Positions 1-8,296 are shown, counted from the stretch's first letter. The stretch is 47,183 bases of DNA from Streptomyces sp. ISL-98 (GCF_018614055.1 NZ_JAGGPB010000095.1:1-47183), one strand, 5' to 3'. Notes: generated from the sequence alone by a model not told the origin. Program-made: numbers and translations.

Positions 1-201
1 GGCCGGCCGCCCGCCTTCGACAAGGAGGTCTACCGCGACCGCAACGTGGTCGAACGATGCTTCGCACGCCTCAAGCAGTTCCGCGCGATCGCGACCAGGT
101 TCGACAAGCTCGCCGACCGCTACCGCGCCGGAGTCGCCCTGGCCTCACTGATCCTCTGGCTCCGCGAACCAGTCCGTGATCATTTGTCAGACACTGCCTA
201 G
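1..201 (+). CDS. IS5-family transposase, C-terminal part (cut by window edge)
   Basis: An open frame runs from the first base to the stop at 199-201 and encodes the last 66 residues of a DDE transposase. It contains the typical C-terminal helix with the catalytic glutamate (NVVERCFARLKQFR, then AIATRFDKLA), characteristic of IS5-type transposases of actinomycetes. The beginning of the gene lies outside the window. The sequence around the stop (about 181-201, reverse complement beginning GGCAGTGTCTGACA) resembles the terminal inverted repeat of such elements, so the IS probably ends near base 201. The family is clear; the exact IS name and end are not established. Confidence 0.85.
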   Translation, partial: GRPPAFDKEVYRDRNVVERCFARLKQFRAIATRFDKLADRYRAGVALASLILWLREPVRDHLSDTA

Positions 202-267
202 TGCCGTAAGACTTCCGTCATCGGATCGGCCGAGGTCGGCGCACCCTTCCTGGCGTTGAATGAGCGC

Positions 268-822
268 ATGAGACACATACTCGGCAAGCCGGTGGTCATC
301 GGGGTGCTGCTCGTCGGAATGCTGGCGGTCGGCGTGGGCCTGTACTGGTTCCAGCCGTGGAAGCTCTGGCAGGACGAGACGGTGAAAGAGGAAGTCCCCT
401 CGGCGGCCCCCGTTTCGGAGCCCTCGGACGCGGCCGGGCCGGAGAAAACCCCCACCGCCCCGCCCGCCCTGCGCACACTCGCCTCCGGCACCCTGATCAG
501 CCACGAACACTCGACCAGCGGCACGGCGAAAATCCTCCAGCACCCCGACGGCACCCGCACCCTCCGCCTGGAGAACCTCGACACCAGCAACGGCCCCGAC
601 CTGCGCGTCTGGCTCACCGACGCCCCGGTGAAGGAGGGCAAGGCCGGCTGGCACGTCTTCGACGACGGCAAGTACGTCAGCCTCGGCAAGCTCAAGGGCA
701 ACAAGGGCGACCAGAATTACGCCCTGCCCGCCGACGCCGACCTGGCCGCCCTCACCAGCCTGACCATCTGGTGCGACCGCTTCGACGTCTCCTTCGGCGC
801 GGCGAAGCTCGCGCGGGCCTGA
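268..822 (+). CDS. membrane-anchored DM13 domain protein
   Basis: The protein has 184 residues from the ATG at 268; a TTG at 256 in the same frame is the alternative start. One N-terminal membrane segment (about residues 8-25) is followed by an acidic, proline-rich linker and a DM13 domain (about residues 75-180). The domain shows the family pattern LASGTLISHEH, LRLENLDTSNGPDLRVWLTD and the closing IWCDRFDVSFGAAKL. DM13 domains lie outside the membrane and have been proposed to take part in redox or electron-transfer chemistry through a conserved cysteine, present here in WCDRF. No convincing ribosome-binding site separates the two starts. It stands alone, so the partner is unknown. Confidence 0.85.
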   Translation: MRHILGKPVVIGVLLVGMLAVGVGLYWFQPWKLWQDETVKEEVPSAAPVSEPSDAAGPEKTPTAPPALRTLASGTLISHEHSTSGTAKILQHPDGTRTLRLENLDTSNGPDLRVWLTDAPVKEGKAGWHVFDDGKYVSLGKLKGNKGDQNYALPADADLAALTSLTIWCDRFDVSFGAAKLARA

Positions 823-861
823 CCGGCGTACGTCTCCGGCTCCTCAGCAGTCTCCGGGTCC

Positions 862-1215
862 TCAGCCGAGGTCGTACGCCACCGGGTGCTTGGGCTCGTA
901 CAGCGGCAGCTCGGTCCCGCTCGGCAGCTTTACGGCGGCGAGCAGCCCCCAGCCCTGGTCGCGCACGGGTCCCGAGATCTCCGCCCCGCGCTGCGCGAGG
1001 TCCGCGAGCGTCTGCTCGATGTCGTCGCACATCAGGTAGAACTCGTGCTTGGGGCGCCCGCCCGTGGGGTGTACGGCGACCTCGGCCGGCGGCAGTTTGA
1101 AGATCAGCCAGCCGCCGCCCGAGTCCACCCCGGGAAAGCCGAGGACGTCGCGGATGAAGGTCCGGTCCGCGTCGGCGGCGGTGCTGTAGAGGATGACGTG
1201 GGAGCCGTTGATCAT
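862..1215 (-). CDS. VOC (glyoxalase/bleomycin resistance) superfamily protein
   Basis: A 117-residue single-domain VOC protein starting MINGSHVILYST. Family landmarks are the opening beta strand, DRTFIRDVLGFPGVDSGGGWLIFKLP, and HEFYLMCDDIEQTLADLAQRGAEI in the second half. The ATG at 1215 was chosen because the longer frame upstream has no family similarity and a purine-rich GAGGCAG lies about 7 bases ahead. VOC proteins bind metal and act as lyases, dioxygenases or resistance proteins; the substrate cannot be read here. It is convergent with the DM13 gene and divergent from the DUF1254 gene. Confidence 0.82.
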   Translation of the reverse strand: MINGSHVILYSTAADADRTFIRDVLGFPGVDSGGGWLIFKLPPAEVAVHPTGGRPKHEFYLMCDDIEQTLADLAQRGAEISGPVRDQGWGLLAAVKLPSGTELPLYEPKHPVAYDLG

Positions 1216-1361
1216 GTCTGTCTGCCTCGCTCGGGAGTCGATGTGCGCATCCGAGCACCGATGCCCGCCCCCGGGCCCGCACTGAACCGGCCGGGAGTAC
1301 GGGTCACCCGTCCGGCCCGGCCCAGGTCGCCCGTACGGCCCCCGGACCGGATCCTCGAAAC

Positions 1362-2753
1362 ATGTCTGGGCAGAACCCAACCCCACCCGCTGAGCCGGCA
1401 GCGTCGGCAGCCGATGCCTATGTGTACGGCTACCCGTTGGTCTCAGGCCTGTCGGCGGTCGATGCCGCCCTGCACAAGGGATTCGGCACGCTGGGCCCCG
1501 CCCCTTTCAACCATTTCTCGCACGCCGGCCGACTGGCCTCCCCGGACGACCACTTCGTGTCCGTCAACAACGACACGGTGTACTCGGTCGCACAGCTCGA
1601 CCTCTCCGGCGGGCCGCTGCTGCTCGATGTGCCGGACACCGACGGGGCGTACTGCGTGCTGCAGTTCGTCGACGCGTGGACCAACAACTTCGCCTACCTC
1701 GGCAGCAGGGCGACCGGCACCGCGAAGAGCCGCTGGCTGATCGCGCCGCCCGGCTGGCCGGGCAGCGAACCGGACGACGTGACCGGCGTGATCGATGCCC
1801 CGACGTCCGTCGTCACGCTCGTCGGCCGCAATGCGTGCGGCGGTCCGGACGACATGCCACGTGTCGCGGCGATCCAGCAGGATCTCGTACTGACGCCGCA
1901 GGACGGGGCGGAACACCGGACCGGGTTGCCCGCTGTCGACCCCGACGTGCCGGACGAGCTGCGCTTCTTCGAGCGGCTGCGGGTATGGATGGCGGACTTC
2001 CCGCCGTCGGCGGCGGACCAGGCGTACCAGGACCGCTTCCAGCCGCTGGGTCTCCTGGAGGAGGGCCCTTCGCCGTACGTGAACGCGGAACCCGCGCTCG
2101 TACGGGCGCTCAGGGAGGGGCTGGCCGCGGGCAAGGAGCGCATCGAGAACGCGTCCAAGGCGGCGGCACCGGATCAGTACTCGCAAGCGCAGGCGCGGCC
2201 CGGCGAATGGGGGATGAACCCGCACCTCTTCGACTACAACCTCGACCACCTCGGCATCGGCACGATCGACTCCACGCAGTGGCGCATCGACGACCGCGAG
2301 GCGTCGTACCTGACCCGCGCGGTCGCGGCGCGCACCGCGCTGTGGGGCAGCCACGGCTACGAGGCGGTGTCCGCGTCCACCTCCACGGACGCGGAAGGCA
2401 GGCCGCTCACGGGCGCCACGTCGTATACCGTGCGCTTCGAACAGCCGCCACCGGTCGGGTCGTTCTGGTCGATGACCATGTACGACACCCCGGACCAGCA
2501 GCTCGTCGACAACCCGATCGGCTGCTACTCGATAGGGGACCGCACACCGGGTCTGGTGTACGCCGACGACGGCTCGCTGACGATCTGCATCGGCAGGGAG
2601 CGCCCGTCCCACCCGGTCGAGGCGGCGAACTGGCTTCCGGCGCCGGAAGGCGGATTCCGTCCGATGATCCGCCTCTATACGCCCAACGATGCAGTGACCG
2701 ATGGCAGTTACCGCCTGCCGACGATCCGGCCGCGCGCCGCACAACCGGGGTGA
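1362..2753 (+). CDS. DUF1254/DUF1214 domain protein
   Basis: The 463-residue protein begins near the family's first motif (DAYVYGYPLVSGLSAVDAAL) and carries the DUF1254 domain in the N-terminal third (FNHFSHAGRLASPDDHFVSVNNDTVYS, LDVPDTDGAYCVLQFVDAWTNNFAYLG). The DUF1214 domain occupies the C-terminal third (SYTVRFEQPPPVGSFWSMTMYD through TDGSYRLPTIRP). Length matches the family. No signal peptide is evident, although many relatives are exported. The biochemical role of this family is unknown, so none is assigned. The ribosome-binding site is weak. Confidence 0.88.
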   Translation: MSGQNPTPPAEPAASAADAYVYGYPLVSGLSAVDAALHKGFGTLGPAPFNHFSHAGRLASPDDHFVSVNNDTVYSVAQLDLSGGPLLLDVPDTDGAYCVLQFVDAWTNNFAYLGSRATGTAKSRWLIAPPGWPGSEPDDVTGVIDAPTSVVTLVGRNACGGPDDMPRVAAIQQDLVLTPQDGAEHRTGLPAVDPDVPDELRFFERLRVWMADFPPSAADQAYQDRFQPLGLLEEGPSPYVNAEPALVRALREGLAAGKERIENASKAAAPDQYSQAQARPGEWGMNPHLFDYNLDHLGIGTIDSTQWRIDDREASYLTRAVAARTALWGSHGYEAVSASTSTDAEGRPLTGATSYTVRFEQPPPVGSFWSMTMYDTPDQQLVDNPIGCYSIGDRTPGLVYADDGSLTICIGRERPSHPVEAANWLPAPEGGFRPMIRLYTPNDAVTDGSYRLPTIRPRAAQPG

Positions 2754-2861
2754 CAACCCCGGCGAACGCGACCTAGGATCACCGCACGGCATCGCGTGCT
2801 GGTCACCGCCCGGGTGAGGCATGGAGGTGCCGGTGAGTTTGCCTTACGGAGGCATTCCACA

Positions 2862-3251
2862 GTGTCAGTCGAGTTGAATCACACCATCATTCATGCCAAG
2901 GACAACCGTGAATCCGCCGAGTTCTTCGCGCGCATCATGGGCCTTGAGACCGGGACCGAGTGGGGCCCGTTCATCCCCGTCGAACTGAGCAACGGCGTAA
3001 CCCTGGACTTCGCGGCCATTCCGGCGGAGTCGATCGTCATGCAGCATTACGCGTTCCTCGTCACCGAGGACGAGTTCGACGGCATCTACCAGCGGATTCA
3101 GGACGAGGGCGTCGAGCATTACGCCGATCCGCACTTCAAGAAGCCCGGCGAGATCAACCACAATGACGGCGGGCGCGGCGTGTACTTCATGGACCCGGCC
3201 GGCCACGGCCTGGAAGCGATCACACGCCCGTACGGCGGCTTCAAAAGCTAA
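2862..3251 (+). CDS. VOC superfamily protein (glyoxalase-like dioxygenase fold)
   Basis: The 129-residue protein starts at the GTG at 2862, nine bases after GGAGG (2848-2852). The sequence VELNHTIIHAKDNRESAEFF, HYAFLVTEDEFDGIYQRIQDEG and GRGVYFMDPAGHGLEAITRPYG is typical of VOC proteins. The H-x-D/E pattern (N-terminal His, HYAFLV, final GLEAIT) fits metal binding. The TAA stop (3249-3251) lies inside the 9-bp direct repeat flanking the small element at 3253-3412. The substrate is unknown. Confidence 0.87.
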   Translation: MSVELNHTIIHAKDNRESAEFFARIMGLETGTEWGPFIPVELSNGVTLDFAAIPAESIVMQHYAFLVTEDEFDGIYQRIQDEGVEHYADPHFKKPGEINHNDGGRGVYFMDPAGHGLEAITRPYGGFKS

Positions 3252-3252
3252 G

Positions 3253-3412
3253 CGCCTGTGTCTGAAACTGGGCCGGATCAGCTCGCGGCGTCTGGTGCGT
3301 GCGATCGCAAGGCGGCTGGAAGTCCTCGTAGCGGAGCTACTAGGGCTTTCGGCCAACGCGGCGAGCGTGCGTGCCAGGCGTCGCGAGCCCGGCCCCGGTT
3401 CAGACACAGGCA
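3253..3412. mobile_element. MITE-like ~160-bp non-coding element with 21-bp inverted ends
   Basis: Terminal inverted repeats at 3254-3274 and 3391-3411 match at 19 of 21 positions (outer part GCCTGTGTCTGAA / TTCAGACACAGGC). The interior holds a hairpin (GTAGC-GGA-GCTAC at 3328-3340) and no plausible gene. A direct repeat CTAAGCGCC stands at 3248-3256 and again at 3413-3421. With the element taken as 3253-3412, CTAAG abuts it on both sides as a target duplication; CTAA agrees with IS5-group target preference. The element probably moves with a transposase supplied elsewhere. Confidence 0.75.
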
Positions 3413-4051
3413 CTAAGCGCCGTAGCGGCTCAGGAACATGTCCACGCCGCCCGTGACAAGGCGGTCGGTGAGGTCGTCGTCGATGTGGGTCCCGTAGGCG
3501 CCGAAGACCAGGTGCGGGAAGATCAGGAGCGCGTACAGCTGGATGATCGCGACCTCCAGGTCGGGGATCACCAGGCGCCCCTGATCGGCGAGTGCGCGCA
3601 GCGCGCCCGCGATCGCGGGGTGGTGGCCCTCGGGGCCGTGGCCCTTCCAGGCCCGGCCTAGCTCGGGGAAGCGGTGCAGTTCGGCGGCGACGAGGTTGCG
3701 CAGGGCGATGACGTCCTGGTTGCCGGTGACGGCGCTCACCCAGGTGCGGGCGGCGTCGATGAGTGCCGTACGCAGGTCGTCGGTCTCGGCGAGCCCTTCG
3801 AGCGCCGTCATTGAGGCGGTGCCGAGGGGCTCGTCGAGTGCCTCGGTGATGACCGCGGTGAACAGCGCTTCTTTGCTGCCGAAGTGGTTGTAGACGGTCA
3901 CCTTGGACACGCCTGCCTCGGCGGCGATGGCGTCCATGCCGACGCCGAAGCCGTCCCGCAGGAAGAGTTCGCGGGCCGCCCGGACGATGGCCTGCCGCTT
4001 GAGTTCGGCCCGGGGGCCGCTGGGGGGCTGCTTGACGCTGTCCACGCTCAT
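3413..4051 (-). CDS. TetR/AcrR-family transcriptional repressor
   Basis: A 212-residue regulator with the N-terminal TetR helix-turn-helix at about residues 15-62 (RQAIVRAARELFLRDGFGVGMDAIAAEAGVSKVTVYNHF then GSKEALFTAVI). The C-terminal ligand and dimer domain is of the AefR-like type. It is divergent from the DHA2 exporter at 4165, with a 113-base intergenic region carrying palindromes, the classic arrangement of a repressor controlling an efflux pump and itself. Its TAG stop (complement of 3413-3415) lies in the right copy of the direct repeat made by the small element. The inducer is unknown. Confidence 0.92.
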   Translation of the reverse strand: MSVDSVKQPPSGPRAELKRQAIVRAARELFLRDGFGVGMDAIAAEAGVSKVTVYNHFGSKEALFTAVITEALDEPLGTASMTALEGLAETDDLRTALIDAARTWVSAVTGNQDVIALRNLVAAELHRFPELGRAWKGHGPEGHHPAIAGALRALADQGRLVIPDLEVAIIQLYALLIFPHLVFGAYGTHIDDDLTDRLVTGGVDMFLSRYGA

Positions 4052-4068
4052 GGCCCGATCCTAACATT

Positions 4069-4094
4069 TGAACTGAACTGAACAGTTGAGTTCA
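4069..4094. promoter_or_regulatory. probable TetR operator palindrome
   Basis: A 26-bp imperfect palindrome, TGAACT at 4069-4074 and AGTTCA at 4089-4094, with inner arms AACTG (4076-4080) and CAGTT (4083-4087), matches at 11 of 13 positions per half. It starts 18 bases upstream of the tetR start and precedes the exporter gene by 70 bases. A second inverted repeat TGTAC-N6-GTACA lies at 4097-4112, followed by another CAGTTCA half-site. Binding by the adjacent regulator is inferred from position. Confidence 0.65.
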
Positions 4095-4164
4095 TGTGTA
4101 CTGGGCCGTACAGTTCAGGTGAAGGAATCGACCGCTGCTCCTCCCGCTGCCCTGGAAGTGATCC

Positions 4165-5616
4165 ATGTCTTCGACAACTCATCCGGCGGAACACCACCAC
4201 CACCACCACGACCACCCACCCGCCACCCCGCGCCGCTGGGCGATGCTCGTACTCGTCTGCGTCGCGCAGTTCATGCTCATCCTCGACGTCACCGTCGTGA
4301 ACGTCGCTCTGCCCGACATGGCGGCCGACCTCGACCTCGGGCGCGCGACCCTGACCTGGGTCGTCACGGCGTACACCCTCTGCTTCGGCGGGCTCATGCT
4401 CCTCGGCGGCCGACTCGCCGACGCGCTCGGTGCCCGCCGCACGCTCGTCGCCGGGCTCGCGGTCTTCACCGCCGCCTCGCTCGCCACCGGGCTCGCCGAA
4501 ACCGCCCCCATGCTGCTCGGCGGGCGTATCGCCCAGGGCGTCGGCGCCGCGCTGCTGTCCCCGGCCGCCCTCTCCCTCGTCACCACCACCTTCCACGGCG
4601 CCGAGCGCAACAAGGCCCTCGGCGCATGGGCCGCGATCGGCGGCATCGGTTCGGCGGCAGGCGTCCTGCTCGGCGGCGCGCTGACCGACGGGCCCGGCTG
4701 GCAGTGGGTCTTCTACGTCAACGTGCCGGTCGGCGTCCTGCTTCTGGCCGCCGTCCCCACCCTCGTCCCGGCGCGCACCCCGCAACCCGCCCGCCTCGAC
4801 GTCCCCGGCGCACTCCTGGTCACCGCGGGCACCGCCTCGCTCATCTACGGGCTGGTCGAGGCGGGCGACGCCGGATGGGGCGCCGGCGCGACCCTGCTGC
4901 CGCTCGTCGGCGCGGTGGCGCTGTACGCGGCCTTCGCGGCGGTCGAACGGGCGAGCAGCGCACCGCTGATGGACCTGCGGATGTTCACCCGGCGGCCGGT
5001 GCTGGCGGGCGCGTTCCTGATGCTGATCGCCACCGCGCTGCTGATCGCGTTCTTCTTCCTCGGGTCGGTCTACCTGCAGCACGCACGCGGCTTCAGTCCC
5101 CTGCGGACCGGCCTGGTGTTCCTGCCGGTGGCCGTCGCCGTCGGCATCGGCGCGCATCTCGGGTCGCAGCTCGTCGGGCGGATCGGCAGCCGTACGACCG
5201 CAGTCGGCGGCATGGTGATCGCGGCCGCCGGAACCGTCCCCCTGACCCGGCTCTCCGCCGACAGCAGCGTGTACGCCGGGCTGCTCCCCGGATTCGTCGT
5301 CGCGTCCCTGGGCATCGGCGCGGTGTTCGTCACGGCCACCACGACCGCGCTCGGCATGATCGACCCCCATGAGTCGGGCCTCGCCTCCGGAGTCGTCAAC
5401 ACCTTCCACGAGGTGGGCGGTTCGATCGGCGTGGCGGTCGTGTCCACGGTCGCCGCGTCCGGCATCGAGGGCGGGTTCGGGGGCGGCGGATCCGGTGGCG
5501 GCTTCACCGACGCATTCACCGTCTGCGCCGTCGCCGCGGCCGCAAGCGCGCTGGTCGCCCTCGCGCTCGTACCCCGCGGCACACCACACATGAGCGGCGG
5601 CCCGCACGTGCATTGA
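4165..5616 (+). CDS. DHA2-family (EmrB/QacA type) MFS drug exporter
   Basis: The 483-residue protein has about 14 membrane segments, the number expected of DHA2 drug:H+ antiporters. Motifs include the first-helix pattern FMLILDVTVVNVALPDMA, the MFS motif A (GGRLADALGARRT) after helix 2 and motif C in helix 5 (GSAAGVLLGGALTD). A GGAAGTG sequence sits just before the ATG. The cytosolic N terminus is unusual, with six consecutive histidines in AEHHHHHHDH (residues 8-17). The divergent TetR gene and palindromes argue for substrate-induced expression. The substrate cannot be predicted. Confidence 0.93.
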   Translation: MSSTTHPAEHHHHHHDHPPATPRRWAMLVLVCVAQFMLILDVTVVNVALPDMAADLDLGRATLTWVVTAYTLCFGGLMLLGGRLADALGARRTLVAGLAVFTAASLATGLAETAPMLLGGRIAQGVGAALLSPAALSLVTTTFHGAERNKALGAWAAIGGIGSAAGVLLGGALTDGPGWQWVFYVNVPVGVLLLAAVPTLVPARTPQPARLDVPGALLVTAGTASLIYGLVEAGDAGWGAGATLLPLVGAVALYAAFAAVERASSAPLMDLRMFTRRPVLAGAFLMLIATALLIAFFFLGSVYLQHARGFSPLRTGLVFLPVAVAVGIGAHLGSQLVGRIGSRTTAVGGMVIAAAGTVPLTRLSADSSVYAGLLPGFVVASLGIGAVFVTATTTALGMIDPHESGLASGVVNTFHEVGGSIGVAVVSTVAASGIEGGFGGGGSGGGFTDAFTVCAVAAAASALVALALVPRGTPHMSGGPHVH

Positions 5617-5772
5617 TCGCATGAGCCGACTGAATGCACGGAACGCGCCGAACACGCTCATTCCCGTACGCACGCGCTAAGCCTCATTACATTGAGCGAA
5701 CGTTGTAAGGGCCCTTCCGGGCGGGCGCGTATAAAGGTGGGCGAACATCGTGTACGAACTCGGAGGCGACAC

Positions 5773-6024
5773 GTGACGAGTACGGCGAGTACGAGCGCGA
5801 CAGAAGTGGTCAGCGCGCTGATGGTGCAGAAATTCGGGGTTGATCCTGCTGCCGTTCGCCCCGAAATCCCACTCTATGAATTGCGTATGGATTCGCTCGC
5901 CCTGGAAGAATTCCGCATCCTCATTGAGGATCAACTGGAAATCGACCTGGAGGACGCCGCGCTGACCTCGCGGAACACCGTCGGTCAGCTGGTGGACCTC
6001 GTACACAGCAAGACTCTCGGGTGA
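5773..6024 (+). CDS. acyl carrier protein
   Basis: An 83-residue carrier protein starting at GTG 5773, six bases after GGAGG (5762-5766). It has the phosphopantetheine attachment motif at residues 38-43 (RMDSLA, Ser41) and the typical four-helix pattern (EVVSALMVQKFGVDP, LALEEFRILIEDQLEIDLED, TVGQLVDLVHS). It is the first gene of a three-gene operon. Its stop overlaps the ketosynthase start (GTGA at 6021-6024), which suggests coupled translation and a dedicated ACP-KS pair. It diverges from the housekeeping fatty-acid ACP in the DSL flanks. Confidence 0.93.
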   Translation: MTSTASTSATEVVSALMVQKFGVDPAAVRPEIPLYELRMDSLALEEFRILIEDQLEIDLEDAALTSRNTVGQLVDLVHSKTLG

Positions 6025-7265
6025 CGCGGCCGACGCAGACGCCCTTCACCGCGGCGGTGACGGGCCTCGGCCTGGTCACCGCCGCAGGTGTCGGAGCCGC
6101 CGAGGCATGGCGCGGAGTCACCGAGAGCGCCGCCCCCACATCTGTGCGTCGCCAGCCGGAACTCGACGGTCTGGCCTGCGACTTCATGTACTCCATCGAC
6201 GGTCTGGACACCGCGCTTCTCCTCGGTGTGGCGACCCAGCGGCTGATGGACCGGTTCTCCCAACTCGCCGTGCTGGCCGCCCGCGAAGCTGTCGCGGACG
6301 CGGGCCTCGACACCTCGGTCTGGGACGGCAGCAGGGTCGCCGTCATCATCGGGTCCGCCCATGGAGGCCTGCCCTTCTACGACGAGCAGCACGCTGTCCT
6401 GGCGGCGAAGGGCCCGCGCCGGGTCTCCCCCAAACTCGCCCCGCTGACCGTCGTCAACGGCGCGGCCAGCAGCGTCTGCATGGACCTCGGCGCCCGCGGA
6501 CCGAGCTTCGCGGTCTCCACCGCGTGCTCGTCGGGCACCCTCGCCATCGGCACCGCACATCAGTTGCTGCGAGCCGGGGTCTGCGACATCGCCATCGCGG
6601 GCGGCGCCGAGTCGGTCTGTTCGAGGCTGATCATCGCCAGCGCCTGCCAAATGAGGGCGGTGTCCACGCGCCGGGAGAACCCCGCCGCGGCCTGCCGCCC
6701 GTTCGACGCCGACCGGGACGGCTTCGTCGTGGGCGAAGGCTCGGGCCTCCTCGTCATGGAGCGGCCGGAGCACGCCAGGGCGCGCGGCGCCCGCATCCGG
6801 GCGGGCATCGCGGGCTACGGGGCGTCCAGTGACGCGTACGCCGCCGTCGCACCCGACCCCGAGGGCAGGGGCATCGAGAGTGCGCTGCGTACCGCGATGT
6901 CGGACGCGGACGTCAGCGCGTCCGACATCGGCCACGTCAACGCACATGGCACATCCACCGTGGTCAACGACCTGATCGAGGCAACGGTCCTGCACAGGAC
7001 GCTCGGCTCCCACCCCCTCGTCACGTCGACCAAGGCCATGACGGGCCACACCCTGGGTGCGGCCGGGGGAATCGAGACAGCCCTCACCGTCCTCGCCCTC
7101 CAGCACCAACTTGTCCCACCGACAGCCAACTTGGATTCACTCGACCCGCAGATCCCGGTCGAGGTGGTCAGCAAGGCCGCGCGGCCTGCGACGTTCGACT
7201 GCGCTGTCAAGACATCGCTCGGCTTCGGCGGCCACAACGCGGCTCTCGTCCTCACCCGTACGTAG
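6021..7265 (+). CDS. beta-ketoacyl-ACP synthase (FabF/KS-II type)
   Basis: A 414-residue condensing enzyme, full length for the FabF family. The catalytic triad is intact: Cys169 in STACSSGT, His309 in NAHGTST, and His343 with Lys338 in KAMTGHTLGAAGG. It should catalyse decarboxylative condensation of an acyl starter with a malonyl unit on the neighbouring ACP. It overlaps the ACP gene by four bases. The locus has no ketoreductase, dehydratase, chain-length factor, acyltransferase or phosphopantetheinyl transferase, so it must borrow these from primary metabolism or perform a single elongation. Family assignment is firm; the pathway is unknown. Confidence 0.94.
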   Translation: MTRPTQTPFTAAVTGLGLVTAAGVGAAEAWRGVTESAAPTSVRRQPELDGLACDFMYSIDGLDTALLLGVATQRLMDRFSQLAVLAAREAVADAGLDTSVWDGSRVAVIIGSAHGGLPFYDEQHAVLAAKGPRRVSPKLAPLTVVNGAASSVCMDLGARGPSFAVSTACSSGTLAIGTAHQLLRAGVCDIAIAGGAESVCSRLIIASACQMRAVSTRRENPAAACRPFDADRDGFVVGEGSGLLVMERPEHARARGARIRAGIAGYGASSDAYAAVAPDPEGRGIESALRTAMSDADVSASDIGHVNAHGTSTVVNDLIEATVLHRTLGSHPLVTSTKAMTGHTLGAAGGIETALTVLALQHQLVPPTANLDSLDPQIPVEVVSKAARPATFDCAVKTSLGFGGHNAALVLTRT

Positions 7266-7285
7266 CTAGCGAGAAGGAATGGCGC

Positions 7286-8185
7286 ATGCCTGAGGAAACC
7301 ATCCGATCCCTGTCGGTGCACGGGTTGCGCTACGCCTATCGGGTGTTGCGGAATACCGACCCCGTCACCGAACCGGTCGTGGTCCTCGGCGGCGCCCTGC
7401 AAGGAATGCTCGGCTGGCCCCAGGTGGAGGGCCGGCTGGGCCCCGTGGCGGCCGTCGTGACCGCGGACCTGCCGGGCATGGGCAGCGGGGCGCCGCTGCC
7501 GCCGGGCCCGAGCGCGGAGATCCTGTGCGACGCCGTCACCCGGATCATCGACGATCTCGACGTACCGCGCGTCAACCTCTTCGGCTTCTCGTACGGCGCC
7601 GCGCTCGCCTTCCACTGCGCGCAGAACGACCCCCGGCGGATCGCCCGGCTGATCCTCGGCGGCGTACCCACGCACATCTCGGACGAGCAGCGGGCCCATT
7701 GGCGGCGGGCCACCGACCGGCTGGACGCCGGTGACACCGACGGCTTCGCGACGATGGTGACGGACGCGCTGATGTGCCTCGATCCGCAGCGGTACGTGGC
7801 CCGGAGGGAGCTCGCCTACCGGTACGTCAAGCGGTCCATGGCCCACGCGGTCGTGCACTCGCCGCACGCGGCGGACTCCGTGTACCGCTCGCTCGGCGAC
7901 CGGCCGGACTTCTCCGGCGGCCTGTCCGGGGTGCCTGCGCTGGTCTTCACCGGGGAGCACGACACGGTGACGTCGGCGGAGCGGCAACGGGCCTTCGCGG
8001 CGACCATCCAGGGGAGCCGCTTCACCACCATCCGGGACGCCGACCACTGGGTCGTGCTGGAAAAGGCCGAGGAGGTGGCAGACCTGGCTCTGCGGTTCTT
8101 CACCGACCGGCCGCTGACGCCGGCCGACTACCTGAGCCCGGTTCCGCAGCAGAGCCAGGCGCTCACCGCACCCGCCTTCGACTGA
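7286..8185 (+). CDS. alpha/beta-hydrolase (thioesterase-like)
   Basis: A 299-residue hydrolase with the nucleophile elbow GFSYGAA (Ser102), acid Asp226 in TGEHDTVTS and His254 in RDADHWV, giving a complete catalytic triad. The start ATG at 7286 follows GAGAAGGA. It lies 20 bases after the ketosynthase stop on the same strand. The context suggests release or cyclisation of the acyl chain built by the ACP-KS pair, as a stand-alone thioesterase or esterase would do. Substrate is inferred from context only. Confidence 0.9.
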   Translation: MPEETIRSLSVHGLRYAYRVLRNTDPVTEPVVVLGGALQGMLGWPQVEGRLGPVAAVVTADLPGMGSGAPLPPGPSAEILCDAVTRIIDDLDVPRVNLFGFSYGAALAFHCAQNDPRRIARLILGGVPTHISDEQRAHWRRATDRLDAGDTDGFATMVTDALMCLDPQRYVARRELAYRYVKRSMAHAVVHSPHAADSVYRSLGDRPDFSGGLSGVPALVFTGEHDTVTSAERQRAFAATIQGSRFTTIRDADHWVVLEKAEEVADLALRFFTDRPLTPADYLSPVPQQSQALTAPAFD

Positions 8186-8296
8186 TTCACCTGATTCGCC
8201 CGATTCGCCGTCGGCGGTGCCCGGACGGCGTGACCGGTGTCGGAGCCGCCTCGTTGCGTCTTTGTCCGTCACATTTCACCCAAAGGCTGGAGAAAC

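Noticed and set aside
4048..5673. A 541-codon minus-strand frame across the DHA2 exporter
   Set aside because: It has no family motif, is Gly/Arg/Asp-rich and mirrors the exporter's codon bias.
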